Of a DNA stretch of 64,000 bases, positions 36,065 to 44,881 are shown in pieces; position 1 is the first letter of the stretch; each line of letters opens with the position of its first letter. The DNA comes from CAVYEM01 sp963767635 (GTDB lineage: Bacteria; Vulcanimicrobiota; Vulcanimicrobiia; Vulcanimicrobiales; Vulcanimicrobiaceae): contig CAVYEM010000001.1 in the NCBI GenBank assembly GCA_963767635.1, positions 310,001 to 374,000 of the forward strand, in the 5' to 3' direction. Both the position numbers and the translations under genes were made by a program. The notes beneath the pieces were generated by a model. It saw only the letters and a program-made list of their open reading frames with translations. It searched no databases and was not told the DNA's origin.

Positions 36065-37159
36065 TTAAATAATCGAGATCGTTTCCTTGGGTTTCGGATG
36101 CGCCTGCACGCCCGCCATCAGCGCTGCGGCCAGCTCGTCGCACACCGGATCGTCGATCTCCTCGACGCGCCCTTCGTCCGCCAGCTGCGCTTTGAGCGGG
36201 TCGATGGGCAGTCGCGCGAAGACCGGAGCCCGCGCTAGTTCCGCGACGCGATCGGCGTAGGATGGACCGAAAATCTCGTACCGCTTTCCGGTGTCCGGCG
36301 CAATAAAGTACGACATGTTCTCGACCACGCCCAGAATCGGTTTGCGTAATTGGTGCACCAGATTGGCGGCTTTGCGCACGATCATCGTCGCGAGCGCCTG
36401 CGGCATCGTGACCAGCACGACGCCATCGATTGACAACGACTGCAAAACGGTCAGCGGAGCATCGGAAGTGCCCGGCGGTAGATCGATGAGCAGATAATCC
36501 AGATCGCCCCAAAGCACTTGCTCGTAAAACTGCCGGATTACGCCGGATAGAATCGGGCCACGCCAAATCATCGCCGTGTCTTCTTTGTCAGTCAGCAGGT
36601 TCGAACTGACGACCTCGATGGCGCTGCGGGAGCGCGCGGGGATCATGAGCGGTTGGGGGTTGCCTTGCGCGGTGCGCGGCGCGCTGGGATCGGCCTCGAT
36701 GATCATGGGCGTCGAAAGCCCGAACAGTTTGGGAATCGACGGGCCCGTGATGTCGCCGTCCAGGATGCCTACGCGAAGGTTGCGCCGGCGCAGGCCAAGC
36801 GCGAAGAGCGCCGTCACCAGCGATTTTCCCACGCCGCCCTTTCCCGACATGACTGGAACGACGTGCGCGATGTTGCCCTTGCCTTTGAATTCGCCGGGTG
36901 CCCGCCGCACCGGCGTGCGATCCTCCGCGTTGATGTTCGGAACGAAGCCGGAAAGGCGTGCTTGAGTGAGCGCCGTGAGGATCGGCTCGATGCGCAGACC
37001 GTGCGCCTTCGCGCCTTGTTCGATCGTCTCGTACTTGTTCACGCCGCAGCCGGCGCAGTGCAGGCCGAAGCGGCCCAGCACGTCGGCTGCAATCGGCAGC
37101 GCCGACACCAGCTCACGGATGTTGGTTTGCGGAGCAATGTCCATTTCGACGTGCGGCAT
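36065..37159 (-). CDS. Mrp/ApbC-type P-loop NTPase, iron-sulfur cluster carrier, with DUF1858 N-terminal domain
   Basis: 364 aa. Residues about 10-60 are a DUF1858-like helical domain with the motif FGLHCAGCGVNKYETI, whose Cys pair could bind metal or a cluster. Residues about 98-350 are the Mrp NTPase: PVMSGKGGVGKSLVTALFALG (deviant Walker A), ILDGDITGPSIPKLFG, DYLLIDLPPGTSDAPLTVLQ and VVENMSYFIAPDTGKRYEIFG. The classic CPxC near the end of the Mrp domain is not evident. Likely delivers Fe-S clusters. Divergent from dprA with about 59 bp between starts. Confidence 0.85.
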   Translation of the reverse strand: MPHVEMDIAPQTNIRELVSALPIAADVLGRFGLHCAGCGVNKYETIEQGAKAHGLRIEPILTALTQARLSGFVPNINAEDRTPVRRAPGEFKGKGNIAHVVPVMSGKGGVGKSLVTALFALGLRRRNLRVGILDGDITGPSIPKLFGLSTPMIIEADPSAPRTAQGNPQPLMIPARSRSAIEVVSSNLLTDKEDTAMIWRGPILSGVIRQFYEQVLWGDLDYLLIDLPPGTSDAPLTVLQSLSIDGVVLVTMPQALATMIVRKAANLVHQLRKPILGVVENMSYFIAPDTGKRYEIFGPSYADRVAELARAPVFARLPIDPLKAQLADEGRVEEIDDPVCDELAAALMAGVQAHPKPKETISII

Positions 37160-37218
37160 GAAGCCGGACTTCGCGATGCGAAGCGGCCGTTACTATCCCA
37201 AAATCGGACAATGAGCTC

Positions 37219-38028
37219 GTGCTGCTCGCGGCGGCATATCTCCAGGTGCCGGCGAGGCGCCTGCGCGCGCTGGTTCGTGGAGAAGAGCAAGCGCTGCGCG
37301 ATTGGATTGCGGCGGGATCGGCGCGCAGGATCGTCCATGCGCGACACCTGGCTCGCGAAGCTCAGAGACGGCTGGCGGACCTCAACGCCGCCATCGTAAC
37401 GATGAACGATGGGCACTATCCGGCGGGACTGCGCGATCTCGAGGACGCTCCCGCGGTTTTGTTCGTGCAAGGCGCCCTTGCGCCGCGTGGTCTCGCCATC
37501 GTCGGTAGCCGTACACCGCCGCAAGCCGCGCTGAATTTTGCAAACACGCTTGCGAGCCTGTGCGGCATGCCGGTGATCAGCGGCTTGGCCATGGGCATCG
37601 ACGCGGCGGCGCATCGAGGTGCGCTGGAGGCCGGCCGCCCGACAGTCGCCTACGTCGGCACGGGCCTGGGCACGACGTATCCGCCGGAGCACCGCGGTCT
37701 GGAAGACGCAATCGTCGCGCACGGCGGTGCAATCGCGGCCGAACGCCTCCCGGACGAACCCGTCACAAAGTGGGCGCTGGTGCGTCGCGATCGCCTGCAA
37801 GCTGCGCACGCGCAAGCGACGGTGCTGGTCTGCAGCGAGATCGGCGGCGGCGCCATGCAAACGCTTCGCGTCGCCAAACAACTCGGACGCGCGCGTTTCG
37901 TTTTGCAAACGCAAGGGTGTGCGCCGTATGCAGGGAACGAGCAGGCGCGCGCGGAGGGCGCCATCCTGCTGCCCCAGGGCGCAGACGAAGCGGCGAACGT
38001 CATTCGCGCAGCGCTTGCCAAGGAATAA
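37219..38028 (+). CDS. dprA: DNA-processing protein DprA/Smf
   Basis: 269 aa from GTG at 37219; upstream in-frame codons to the previous stop contain no other usual start. Rossmann-like DprA core: LNAAIVTMNDGHYPAGLRDLEDAPAVLFVQG, LAIVGSRTPP, VISGLAMGIDAAAHRGALEAG, VAYVGTGLGTTYPPEH. The usual SEYP block reads AERLPDEPVTKWALVRRDRL. Loads RecA on incoming single-stranded DNA during natural transformation. It lacks the C-terminal winged helix found in longer homologues. Confidence 0.9.
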   Translation: MLLAAAYLQVPARRLRALVRGEEQALRDWIAAGSARRIVHARHLAREAQRRLADLNAAIVTMNDGHYPAGLRDLEDAPAVLFVQGALAPRGLAIVGSRTPPQAALNFANTLASLCGMPVISGLAMGIDAAAHRGALEAGRPTVAYVGTGLGTTYPPEHRGLEDAIVAHGGAIAAERLPDEPVTKWALVRRDRLQAAHAQATVLVCSEIGGGAMQTLRVAKQLGRARFVLQTQGCAPYAGNEQARAEGAILLPQGADEAANVIRAALAKE

Positions 38029-38035
38029 ACCTCGA

Positions 38036-39358
38036 TTGCATTTGCACCCACACACCGATCCCGCCCTACGCGCCCAAGCGGTTCTAGCCGGCGGCTGCGA
38101 TTCTCCGGTACGCTCGGGATGGGCGGTGCAGGCACCGCCATTCGTGCAAACGCGCGCCCACGCGGCGTACGCGTACGACGAATGCGGCGATCGGTACATC
38201 GACTACATCATGGCGTACGGGCCGCTCCTCTTCGGACACACGCATCCTGCGCTGACCACCGGGTTGGACGAATTGGCGGCGAGCGGATTCGTTTACGGCT
38301 CCACGCACGCCGAAGAAATCCGCCTGGCCGATCGCATCCGGGCCTATCTTCCCTCGATGGAGCGCATGCGCTTCGTCAGCACGGGAACCGAAGCGGTGAT
38401 GAGTGCGGTGCGCGTCGCTCGCGCGCACACCGGGCGCGATCTCGTTCTCAAGTTTGCCGGCAATTATCACGGCCATTTCGATTTGGCGCTGCTGGGGGCC
38501 GGCGCTTCCGCGAACACGCTGAATCGCGCGCGCAGCGGCATCCCCGACGGCGTTCTGCGCGACGTCGCCGTCGCCCGTTACAACGATTTACACGATACGG
38601 ACGCGCTCTTGCACGGCCGGGAAGGCAATCTGGCCGCCATCATCGTGGAGCCGATCGTCGGCAACATGGGGTACGTAACGCCGGTTCCGGGCTTTTTGCA
38701 AGGATTGCGCGAGCGCGCTCAGCGGCACGGCGCGCTGCTGATCTTCGATGAAGTCATTACCTGGCCGCGGTTTGGACTCAGAGGCGCGCAAGCGCGCGCC
38801 GGCATAACGCCGGATCTCACCACCGTCGGAAAGATCATGGGCGGAGGCTTACCGATCGCCGCGTTCGGCGGCCGGCAAGACGTGATGTCGGCACTCGCGC
38901 CGCTGGGCCATGCATTCACGGGTGGCACTCACGCCGGCAATCCGTTCTGCGTGGCGATGGCGCACCGCGTGATCGACTTGCTGGAAGCGCATCCGGAATA
39001 TTATGAATACCTGGATCGCTTGGGGGCGCGTTTGGCGGAGGGCATTCGCGCGATCTTTCGCAGTCGCGATCTTCCGTATGCAGTTCTGCAGCACGAATCC
39101 ATCGTGGATTTCAAATTCCGTCCCGGACCGCCGGCTCGCGACTACGACGATGCCTTACGTGCCGACAAAGAACTATACGCCGCCTACTATCGCGAAATGC
39201 GCGAACGAAAGATCCTCTTGCCACCCTCGCAAAACGAAGTCATGTTCGTCTCGACGGCGCACACGCCGCGCGATATCGACGTAACGCTCACGGCGATCGA
39301 CGAGTCCCTGCAAGCAGCAAGATTAGAAAATAGCGCTCGTTCTGCACGAATCACCTGA
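38036..39358 (+). CDS. Glutamate-1-semialdehyde 2,1-aminomutase-like class III aminotransferase
   Basis: 440 aa from TTG at 38036, 7 bp after the dprA stop with AAGGA upstream; a much longer open frame overlaps dprA and is not used. PLP-enzyme blocks: YIDYIMAYGPLLFGHTHPAL, FVSTGTEAVMSAVRVARAHTGR, KFAGNYHGHFD, LLIFDEVITWPRFG (Asp of the cofactor site) and LTTVGKIMGGGLPIAAFGG with the Schiff-base Lys. In HemL this interconverts glutamate semialdehyde and 5-aminolevulinate. Divergence from canonical HemL (ITWPRF for the usual MTGFR) leaves other aminotransferase roles open. Confidence 0.8.
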   Translation: MHLHPHTDPALRAQAVLAGGCDSPVRSGWAVQAPPFVQTRAHAAYAYDECGDRYIDYIMAYGPLLFGHTHPALTTGLDELAASGFVYGSTHAEEIRLADRIRAYLPSMERMRFVSTGTEAVMSAVRVARAHTGRDLVLKFAGNYHGHFDLALLGAGASANTLNRARSGIPDGVLRDVAVARYNDLHDTDALLHGREGNLAAIIVEPIVGNMGYVTPVPGFLQGLRERAQRHGALLIFDEVITWPRFGLRGAQARAGITPDLTTVGKIMGGGLPIAAFGGRQDVMSALAPLGHAFTGGTHAGNPFCVAMAHRVIDLLEAHPEYYEYLDRLGARLAEGIRAIFRSRDLPYAVLQHESIVDFKFRPGPPARDYDDALRADKELYAAYYREMRERKILLPPSQNEVMFVSTAHTPRDIDVTLTAIDESLQAARLENSARSARIT

Positions 39359-39418
39359 GGCTAAGCAAGCGTGGGGATGAATGAGTGCGAGGCCGTTCGA
39401 AGCGGAGAACTGAGCTGC

Positions 39419-39478
39419 AAAAAGGATAGCGGACCGGTCATTGCGCTGGCGCGCGGGGAGGTGGCCGGTCCGCTATCC
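39419..39478 (-). terminator. Intrinsic terminator of the M28 peptidase gene
   Basis: Perfect 14-bp arms GGATAGCGGACCGG/CCGGTCCGCTATCC with a 27-nt interior, followed on the minus strand by TTTTTGC. It lies about 105 bp past the peptidase stop. The rest of 39359-39582 shows no gene. Confidence 0.75.
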
Positions 39479-39582
39479 ATATATGAACGACGGTTTCCTG
39501 TGCTTCGCGCCGTTCATCCCGTTAATAGTATCCTAGAAGCGCTTCTGTAGGAATAGTCGAGCGTGAAATTTTTGCGGGAATC

Positions 39583-40947
39583 TTAATCACGCACCGGCAC
39601 GGGATACACGACGGGACTAGCCAAACCGGCCGCATCCACCGCGCGCACGCCCAGAATGTCGTCGTCCTTGCTGATCGGAACCGTGGCTTGCGTCACGTTC
39701 CCAACCGTTTGCGCATATTGCCAGACCGGGGAGGTCGTTTCGCGCCACACGACTTGGTACGATACCGCACTTAACGACGGACTCCACCGAAGCGTCGTCG
39801 TGTAGCCCAGTTTGCGCGTGAGCATCTCGACATGCGGCGGTTGCTCGGGGCCCAGTGCAAGCGCCGCTAAGGCGGCGACGTTCATTTGCGTGACGCGCGC
39901 CAAGTAGTCGAAATCGACGTACTGCAGTAAATCGCCGTATTGCACGCCGTCCACCACGCGTATCGTTTGGTGCTGATGGTTGAAGTTTTCGAACTTCTCC
40001 ACGAAGCGCATCGCCGGATAGCCTTGCGCGGTAAAAGATTCTTGGTCGCCTCCGCGCAGGAAGCGATCGGCTCGGTAGATCAGTTCACCGTTCATGTGCG
40101 GCACGTACGTCTGCGCGATCGCCTTCACGAAGCGCGCCAGCTCGCGCGAGGGCGAATCGTTTTCCGAGCCGATGAGGTTTACCACCTTTACTACTGCGTC
40201 GTCCGGCAAGGCTTGGCTGAATATCCGGACGGTAAACGGCGCTCGTTCGCCGTGCGGCCCAACCGACGCTCCGACGATGTCGTTGTTGAGATCGCCCAAC
40301 ACGCTCCGTCCTTGCGCTTTGAGGGTTTGCGCGAAGTGCCCGGACCCGAATAAGCCTTGTTCCTCGCCGTCGAAGCACGCAAAGACGATCGTGCCGCGGA
40401 AGCGCGTTTTCGCCATGATTTTTGCCGCCTCGATGACGGCGGACGTGCCCGAGCCGTTATCGTCGGCTCCCGGCGCATCGAGCACGGGATCGTTGCCATT
40501 GCTGTTGCGCGAATCGTAATGGCTGGAAATCACATAGGTGCGCCCGTCCGGGTCGTCCCCTTTGAGCTGCGCGATGACGCTCGAAATGGTCACGTCGCGC
40601 GGCGTTCGAGCCGTTTTTGGCTGCACGTACGTATCGTACGTCACGGTCATACGTCCGCCGGCGCTCTTGGCGGCTTGCTCGAATTGCGCGCGGATCCAGT
40701 CGCGCGCGGCAAAGACGCCGCGCGACTTGGAATCCAGGCGTTCAGAGAATGCGTTGCGCGTGCCGAATGCGACGAGCTGCGTGTCGATGCTGCGAAGATC
40801 GGCAGCGGAAACGGCCTGAACCATCGCCGCAATGCGCGGATCCTGCGGCGGTGCTGGGATCGCCGCGGACTGCGCGCCCAATGCCGCGATGGCGCCTGCG
40901 GCCAACGAGCAAAGAACGAAGGGCAAAAAAAATCGGCGGAGGTTCAT
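39583..40947 (-). CDS. Secreted M28-family zinc aminopeptidase
   Basis: 454 aa from ATG at 40947; signal peptide RFFLPFVLCSLAAGAIAALGA. Zinc-site motifs of M28 peptidases: YVISSHYDSRN (His and Asp), DAPGADDNGSGTSAVIEAAK (bridging Asp), FDGEEQGLFGSGHFA (Glu-Glu), and later GDQESFTAQGYPAMRF. The last about 85 residues (LRWSPSLSAVSYQVVWRETT) form a fibronectin-type sandwich. Removes N-terminal residues from peptides in the periplasm or outside. It follows the anti-sigma-like gene by 10 bp. Confidence 0.88.
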   Translation of the reverse strand: MNLRRFFLPFVLCSLAAGAIAALGAQSAAIPAPPQDPRIAAMVQAVSAADLRSIDTQLVAFGTRNAFSERLDSKSRGVFAARDWIRAQFEQAAKSAGGRMTVTYDTYVQPKTARTPRDVTISSVIAQLKGDDPDGRTYVISSHYDSRNSNGNDPVLDAPGADDNGSGTSAVIEAAKIMAKTRFRGTIVFACFDGEEQGLFGSGHFAQTLKAQGRSVLGDLNNDIVGASVGPHGERAPFTVRIFSQALPDDAVVKVVNLIGSENDSPSRELARFVKAIAQTYVPHMNGELIYRADRFLRGGDQESFTAQGYPAMRFVEKFENFNHQHQTIRVVDGVQYGDLLQYVDFDYLARVTQMNVAALAALALGPEQPPHVEMLTRKLGYTTTLRWSPSLSAVSYQVVWRETTSPVWQYAQTVGNVTQATVPISKDDDILGVRAVDAAGLASPVVYPVPVRD

Positions 40948-40957
40948 CCCCGCCAAT

Positions 40958-41440
40958 TCACGATACAGCCGCGGTTTCCTGATTTTCTCGCCTGCGCCGC
41001 AGATAGGTCCCCAGCACGACGGCGGTACCGCGGCCCGGCACGGAGTGGATCGCGAAGATGTCCGAGCACCGCCGCATGAGCGGCAAGCCGCGGCCCCGCT
41101 CCGCAAGCGCGTCCGGCAGCTTCGCGTCTGAAGCGTGCTCCGACTGGAAACCGGAGCCGGAATCGATGATCGTGGCCAAAATTCGGTCCTTTTCGATTCG
41201 GCAGTGCACCTCGATGGCATCGCCCGTGCTCGAATGTTCGATCGCATTGGCGAGCGCTTCGCCCACGGCGAAAATGAATTCTTCGATCTCCTCACGGCGC
41301 ACTTCGAACCGGTCCGCGAACAAAAGCACTTTCTTTCGAACGCTGCGGCCGAAACGGGCCTGCGGGGGAATGCGCACCTTGAGCGTCCGTCCGCGACGCG
41401 CATCGTTCCTGTCGTGTTTTCCTCGGCGTGTTGCGTTCAT
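40958..41440 (-). CDS. RsbW-like serine kinase/anti-sigma ATPase domain protein
   Basis: 160 aa GHKL ATPase. N box: EFIFAVGEALANAIEHSS; G1 box: ATIIDSGSGF; G2 box: ERGRGLPLMRRCSD; then VPGRGTAVVLG. Family members bind and inhibit sigma factors or phosphorylate anti-sigma antagonists. No sigma factor or antagonist is adjacent, so its partner is unknown. A basic N-terminal tail (about 25 residues) may reflect an early start choice. Confidence 0.85.
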   Translation of the reverse strand: MNATRRGKHDRNDARRGRTLKVRIPPQARFGRSVRKKVLLFADRFEVRREEIEEFIFAVGEALANAIEHSSTGDAIEVHCRIEKDRILATIIDSGSGFQSEHASDAKLPDALAERGRGLPLMRRCSDIFAIHSVPGRGTAVVLGTYLRRRRENQETAAVS

Positions 41441-41493
41441 ATGTTGGGTACCGCACAGATTCTACCGCAAACCTGCAGAAACTAACATAAATT

Positions 41494-42297
41494 ATGGGGT
41501 TTTCAGGCCGTCTCGCCTTCGTCTACGTGTTGAAGTGTGAGGACGGATCGCTCTACACCGGCTGGACGGATGACCTCACGCGGCGGCTGATCGCGCACAA
41601 TCGCGGCCGGGCCTCGAAATATACCCGCGCCCGCTTGCCCGTCGAGCTGGCCGCCTGGGCGAGCTTCGAAAGCCCGCACGCCGCCCGCAGTTTCGAGGCT
41701 CGCTTCAAGCGCATGAACCGGGCGGAAAAGCTCGCGGCCATCGAATGTCGCCAGGCCTTCGAAACGCCGATGCACAACGCTCCGCCTGCCGATCACTGGA
41801 GAGAAACAATGGCCAAGCTCAGCGCGCCTGTAGGCGAAGAACTGCGAACGTTGCTGGAACGGGCAAAGCACTCGAAGGCGCGGGTTGCGACCACCAAAGG
41901 CGATATCGTCTTCACGTTTTACGCCGACGAAGCGCCTCAGCACTGTGCGGCCTTCATCAATTTGGCGGAGTCGGGATTTTACGACGGGCTGGCGTTCCAC
42001 CGCGTCGAGCCCGGATTCGTGGTTCAGGGCGGCGATCCGTCGGGAAATGGGTCCGGCGGGCCGGGCTATCGCCTCAAAGCGGAGTTCAACGCGCGTTCGC
42101 ACGTGCGCGGAACTGTTGCCATGGCGCGCGCCGGCGATCCCGATTCGGCCGGTTCACAGTTCTACATCTGCTTGGACGATGCGAGATTTTTGGATCGCCA
42201 GTACACGGTGTTTGGCCAGACGATCGAAGGGCTCGACACGCTCGACCAGATTCGCGTCGGCGACAAAATGACCAAAGTCACGATTGAGAATTTATAA
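41494..42297 (+). CDS. GIY-YIG nuclease domain joined in frame to a cyclophilin-type peptidyl-prolyl isomerase
   Basis: 267 aa open frame. Residues 8-90 match UPF0213-type GIY-YIG proteins: AFVYVLKCEDGSLYTGWTDD, RLIAHNRGRASKYTRARLP and the Glu in FEARFKRM. Residues about 130-267 are a cyclophilin: TTKGDIVFTFYADEAPQHC, GLAFHRVEPGFVVQGGDPSGNGSGGPGY, GSQFYICLDD and YTVFGQTIEGLDTLD. An ATG at 41809 with GGAG about 8 nt upstream could start a separate isomerase inside the same frame. So this is either a true fusion or two cistrons that lost the intervening stop. Confidence 0.8.
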   Translation: MGFSGRLAFVYVLKCEDGSLYTGWTDDLTRRLIAHNRGRASKYTRARLPVELAAWASFESPHAARSFEARFKRMNRAEKLAAIECRQAFETPMHNAPPADHWRETMAKLSAPVGEELRTLLERAKHSKARVATTKGDIVFTFYADEAPQHCAAFINLAESGFYDGLAFHRVEPGFVVQGGDPSGNGSGGPGYRLKAEFNARSHVRGTVAMARAGDPDSAGSQFYICLDDARFLDRQYTVFGQTIEGLDTLDQIRVGDKMTKVTIENL

Positions 42298-43170
42298 ATC
42301 GGTACCGGCCACGGCGCCGTAAATAACGCGCGATATTTGTGCGATCCCGTCATACGCTTGCGCCGGCGCGCCCAAACCGTTCGTGTACACTGCTAAGACG
42401 TACGGGGAGTCGCCGAACGGTTCGACGATCGCGACGTCGCTGCGCGAACGGCTCAGTTCGCCCGTTTTATTCGCGACCGCAACGCCCGAGGGCAGCAGTT
42501 TGGGAATCGTGTCGCGATCGGTTTGGCCCAGCATGATGTCGATCATGCGCCTGCAGGAGAGCGGTGAAGCGACGGTTGGAATCTCTTCGCGTACCCCGCG
42601 CTTGAGTTGATACAGCAGATGCGCCATGTCGGCGGGCGTCGTGCGGTTGTCCATGTGAGCGAGGATCGCGCTCGTATCGAGAAAATGGCGCAGCAAGTGC
42701 GTGTGAAGCAGCCCGGCGGCTCGGGTTACCGCGTTGATGCGAGCGAATCCGAAGTGCGTTATCAGCATGTTGCTGGCTGTGTTGTCGCTGAGCCGAATCA
42801 TCGGTACGATCAGCTCGTGCACGGTGAAACGCTCGCCGTCCGACGCGCGCGCCAGAAACGGCGAGCCGCCGATCAGTTCGGAATTACTGAAGGTAATGGG
42901 CCGGCGCAGCGCGGACGGATCCCGCTCTGCAGCCTTGAACGCCGTGAGCATAATCAGCATTTTGATCGTGGAGGCGCTCGGAAACGACACGTTTGCGTTG
43001 TATGCAAATAGCGCCGGTCCGCTTGCCATCGTGCGCGCATAAATACCCACGTTGCCTGGTATGCCGGCAATTGCCGGCGCAAGCAGCCCACCCAGCGCAG
43101 GCGCCGCGACCACGATGCGAGGCGTCGCGAGCGCCGCCAGCGATCCGGCGATGAAGAGCGATCGTTTCAC
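42292..43170 (-). CDS. Class A beta-lactamase-like serine hydrolase, lacking the catalytic Glu
   Basis: 292 aa with signal peptide (LFIAGSLAALATPRIVVA). Motifs of the family: SxxK in FPSASTIKMLIMLT, SDN in IRLSDNTASNML, KTG in AVANKTGELSRSRSDVAIV, plus the TTP turn before a helix. Counting from SDN, the position of the usual Glu166 and Asn170 falls in RHFLDTSA, with no Glu. It may therefore be a peptidase or penicillin-binding relative more than an efficient beta-lactamase. Starts 4 bp after the ABC permease stop. Confidence 0.8.
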   Translation of the reverse strand: MKRSLFIAGSLAALATPRIVVAAPALGGLLAPAIAGIPGNVGIYARTMASGPALFAYNANVSFPSASTIKMLIMLTAFKAAERDPSALRRPITFSNSELIGGSPFLARASDGERFTVHELIVPMIRLSDNTASNMLITHFGFARINAVTRAAGLLHTHLLRHFLDTSAILAHMDNRTTPADMAHLLYQLKRGVREEIPTVASPLSCRRMIDIMLGQTDRDTIPKLLPSGVAVANKTGELSRSRSDVAIVEPFGDSPYVLAVYTNGLGAPAQAYDGIAQISRVIYGAVAGTDL

Positions 43171-43174
43171 GTCG

Positions 43175-43969
43175 TTAAGAACCCGTACCCTGATAGTGCT
43201 GCAGCCCGATGCGCCAAAACGTGTACGCGACCGCCAGCCATCCCGCGCCGACCAGGGGCGTGAGAAGGCCGATCTGCGGCGAAAGGGAGAGCCCGGTTTC
43301 CGCCTTGTGCAGCAAAAAAGTCGCCGGAAAATAGTTCATGAATGCAAACGGAAAAACGAAAGAGAGAATGACGCGAACGCCGCGCGTGTAGATGCTGATG
43401 GGATAGCGCGTAAATTCCTGCTCGAGCGACATGACGACCCAGCGCAGCGTGTCGACGCGCACGAACCAAAACGAGGCAGTGGCTACGGCGAGCGAGATGC
43501 CGAGATCGATGAGCGCGCCGCCGACGACGACGAACGGAACGAACGCCAGAAACGCCGCATCCACGTTCACGCCGCTCAGGCGCGTCGCGAACACGAAATA
43601 AATGACCGCCAGCGCGAGACCGTCGAAAAAAATCTGCGAGGGAACCGTAAGTACCTGGAACAGCGTGTCTTGCGGACGAACCAAAAATCGATCGAAGCGG
43701 CCTTCGCGCACGTAGTCGGGTACGTTGACGACGGTGAAGAAGAACGTATTGTGAAATTCGTGCCCGAGCATCCAGAGGCCGTACAAAAACGCCATCTGGC
43801 GAAAGTCCCAGCCGTTCATCGATGGAAACTGCCGCAGCGTCACCCACAGCGCGCCGATGGCGCTGCCGTGGTAGACGATGGCAAAGCAGAACCACATGAA
43901 GAAGTTCGCACGGTACTCCAGCATCGTGAGCACGTTGATGCGCCAGTACTGGTAATACGTCGCCAGCAT
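43175..43969 (-). CDS. ABC-2-type permease (PF06182-like), subunit A
   Basis: 264 aa with six hydrophobic helices. Pattern of this permease family: an N-terminal YRANFFMWFCFAIVYHG helix, then the conserved loop VREGRFDRFLVRPQDTLFQVL and a C-terminal WLAVAYTFWRIGLQHYQGTGS. It is the partner of the permease at 45598-46389 and the ATPase at 47572-48574. Probably exports an unknown compound. Its start is only 5 bp from the divergent alkA start. Confidence 0.83.
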   Translation of the reverse strand: MLATYYQYWRINVLTMLEYRANFFMWFCFAIVYHGSAIGALWVTLRQFPSMNGWDFRQMAFLYGLWMLGHEFHNTFFFTVVNVPDYVREGRFDRFLVRPQDTLFQVLTVPSQIFFDGLALAVIYFVFATRLSGVNVDAAFLAFVPFVVVGGALIDLGISLAVATASFWFVRVDTLRWVVMSLEQEFTRYPISIYTRGVRVILSFVFPFAFMNYFPATFLLHKAETGLSLSPQIGLLTPLVGAGWLAVAYTFWRIGLQHYQGTGS

Positions 43970-43974
43970 CGGCG

Positions 43975-44865
43975 ATGAGGTTCACGTTGGAAACGGAACT
44001 TTCCGTTCGGCCTCCCTACCGGCTCGATCTCACCGTGGACGCGCTGCGGCGCTTAGCGGCAAACGTTGTGGACGTCGTCGATGCGGACGGGACGTACCGG
44101 CGAGCGCTCACGGACGCGCGGGGAACGAACTTGATCGCGGTAACTCAACCGAGCGCACGATCCGTGCTCGTGCGCGTGGCGGGCCGCGCGGGTGCGCGCT
44201 GGCTTCCGACGGCGGAGCAGATGCTCGGTGTGCACGTGCGGCTCGATGACTGGTACCGCCGGACGCAGCAGTTTCCGTGGCTTGCCACGCTGGCGCGCGA
44301 ACTCGCTGGGCTGCGGCCGCCGCGGTATCCCACGCTTTGGGAGGCGCTCGCGCACGCGATCGTGTTTCAGCAAATCAGCATTCACGCGGCCGCGTCGATC
44401 ATGCGGCGCGTCATCACGGCGCTGAGCGAACCGGTGGAGCACGACGGGGATGCCTACTTTCCGTTCATCACCCCACACGCCGTGCTGCAATCCAACCACG
44501 CGGACCTGCGCGCTGCGGGACTGAGTGAGAACAAGGTCGCGCACTTGCGTAGCGCGGCCGCGGCCGTCTTGGAGCAAATTATTACGCCGGAGTCGATCGA
44601 GTCGCTTCCGAGCGCGCAAGCAGCGCAGCGGCTTACCGCGGTGCGGGGCATCGGCGCGTGGAGCGCCGCGGTCGTGCTTTTGCGCGGGTTCGGCCGTCTG
44701 GACGTCTTTCCGCTCAAAGATTCCGGCGTCGCGCGGAGCATCACGGCGCTCTCGGGGGATCCGCGGGTCGATGCGCAGGGCGTGTTGGAAGCGCTCGGGC
44801 CTACGCGCGGCATGCTGTACTTCCACCTTTTGCTGGGGCGCATGCGCAACCTCGAACCTCGTTGA
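43975..44865 (+). CDS. DNA-3-methyladenine glycosylase II-like (AlkA, HhH-GPD)
   Basis: 296 aa. N-terminal AlkA-like beta domain (ELSVRPPYRLDLTVDALRRL), then the HhH-GPD core: WEALAHAIVFQQISIHAAA, LSENKVAHLRSAA, and the helix-hairpin-helix LTAVRGIGAWSAAVVLLRGFGRLDVFPLKDSGV, where the final Asp is the catalytic one. Removes alkylated purines by base excision. Not related to the flanking exporter genes by function. Confidence 0.88.
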   Translation: MRFTLETELSVRPPYRLDLTVDALRRLAANVVDVVDADGTYRRALTDARGTNLIAVTQPSARSVLVRVAGRAGARWLPTAEQMLGVHVRLDDWYRRTQQFPWLATLARELAGLRPPRYPTLWEALAHAIVFQQISIHAAASIMRRVITALSEPVEHDGDAYFPFITPHAVLQSNHADLRAAGLSENKVAHLRSAAAAVLEQIITPESIESLPSAQAAQRLTAVRGIGAWSAAVVLLRGFGRLDVFPLKDSGVARSITALSGDPRVDAQGVLEALGPTRGMLYFHLLLGRMRNLEPR

Positions 44866-44881
44866 GGCGATTCTTTGGGAC

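Noticed and set aside
37619..38035. Upstream extension of the aminomutase-like gene through dprA
   Set aside because: The extension overlaps dprA in another frame and has no homology-like content; the TTG at 38036 has a ribosome site.
43052..43978. 308-aa plus-strand frame
   Set aside because: Fully antisense to the permease and beta-lactamase-like genes; Arg/Glu/Asp-rich low-information translation typical of a GC-rich shadow.
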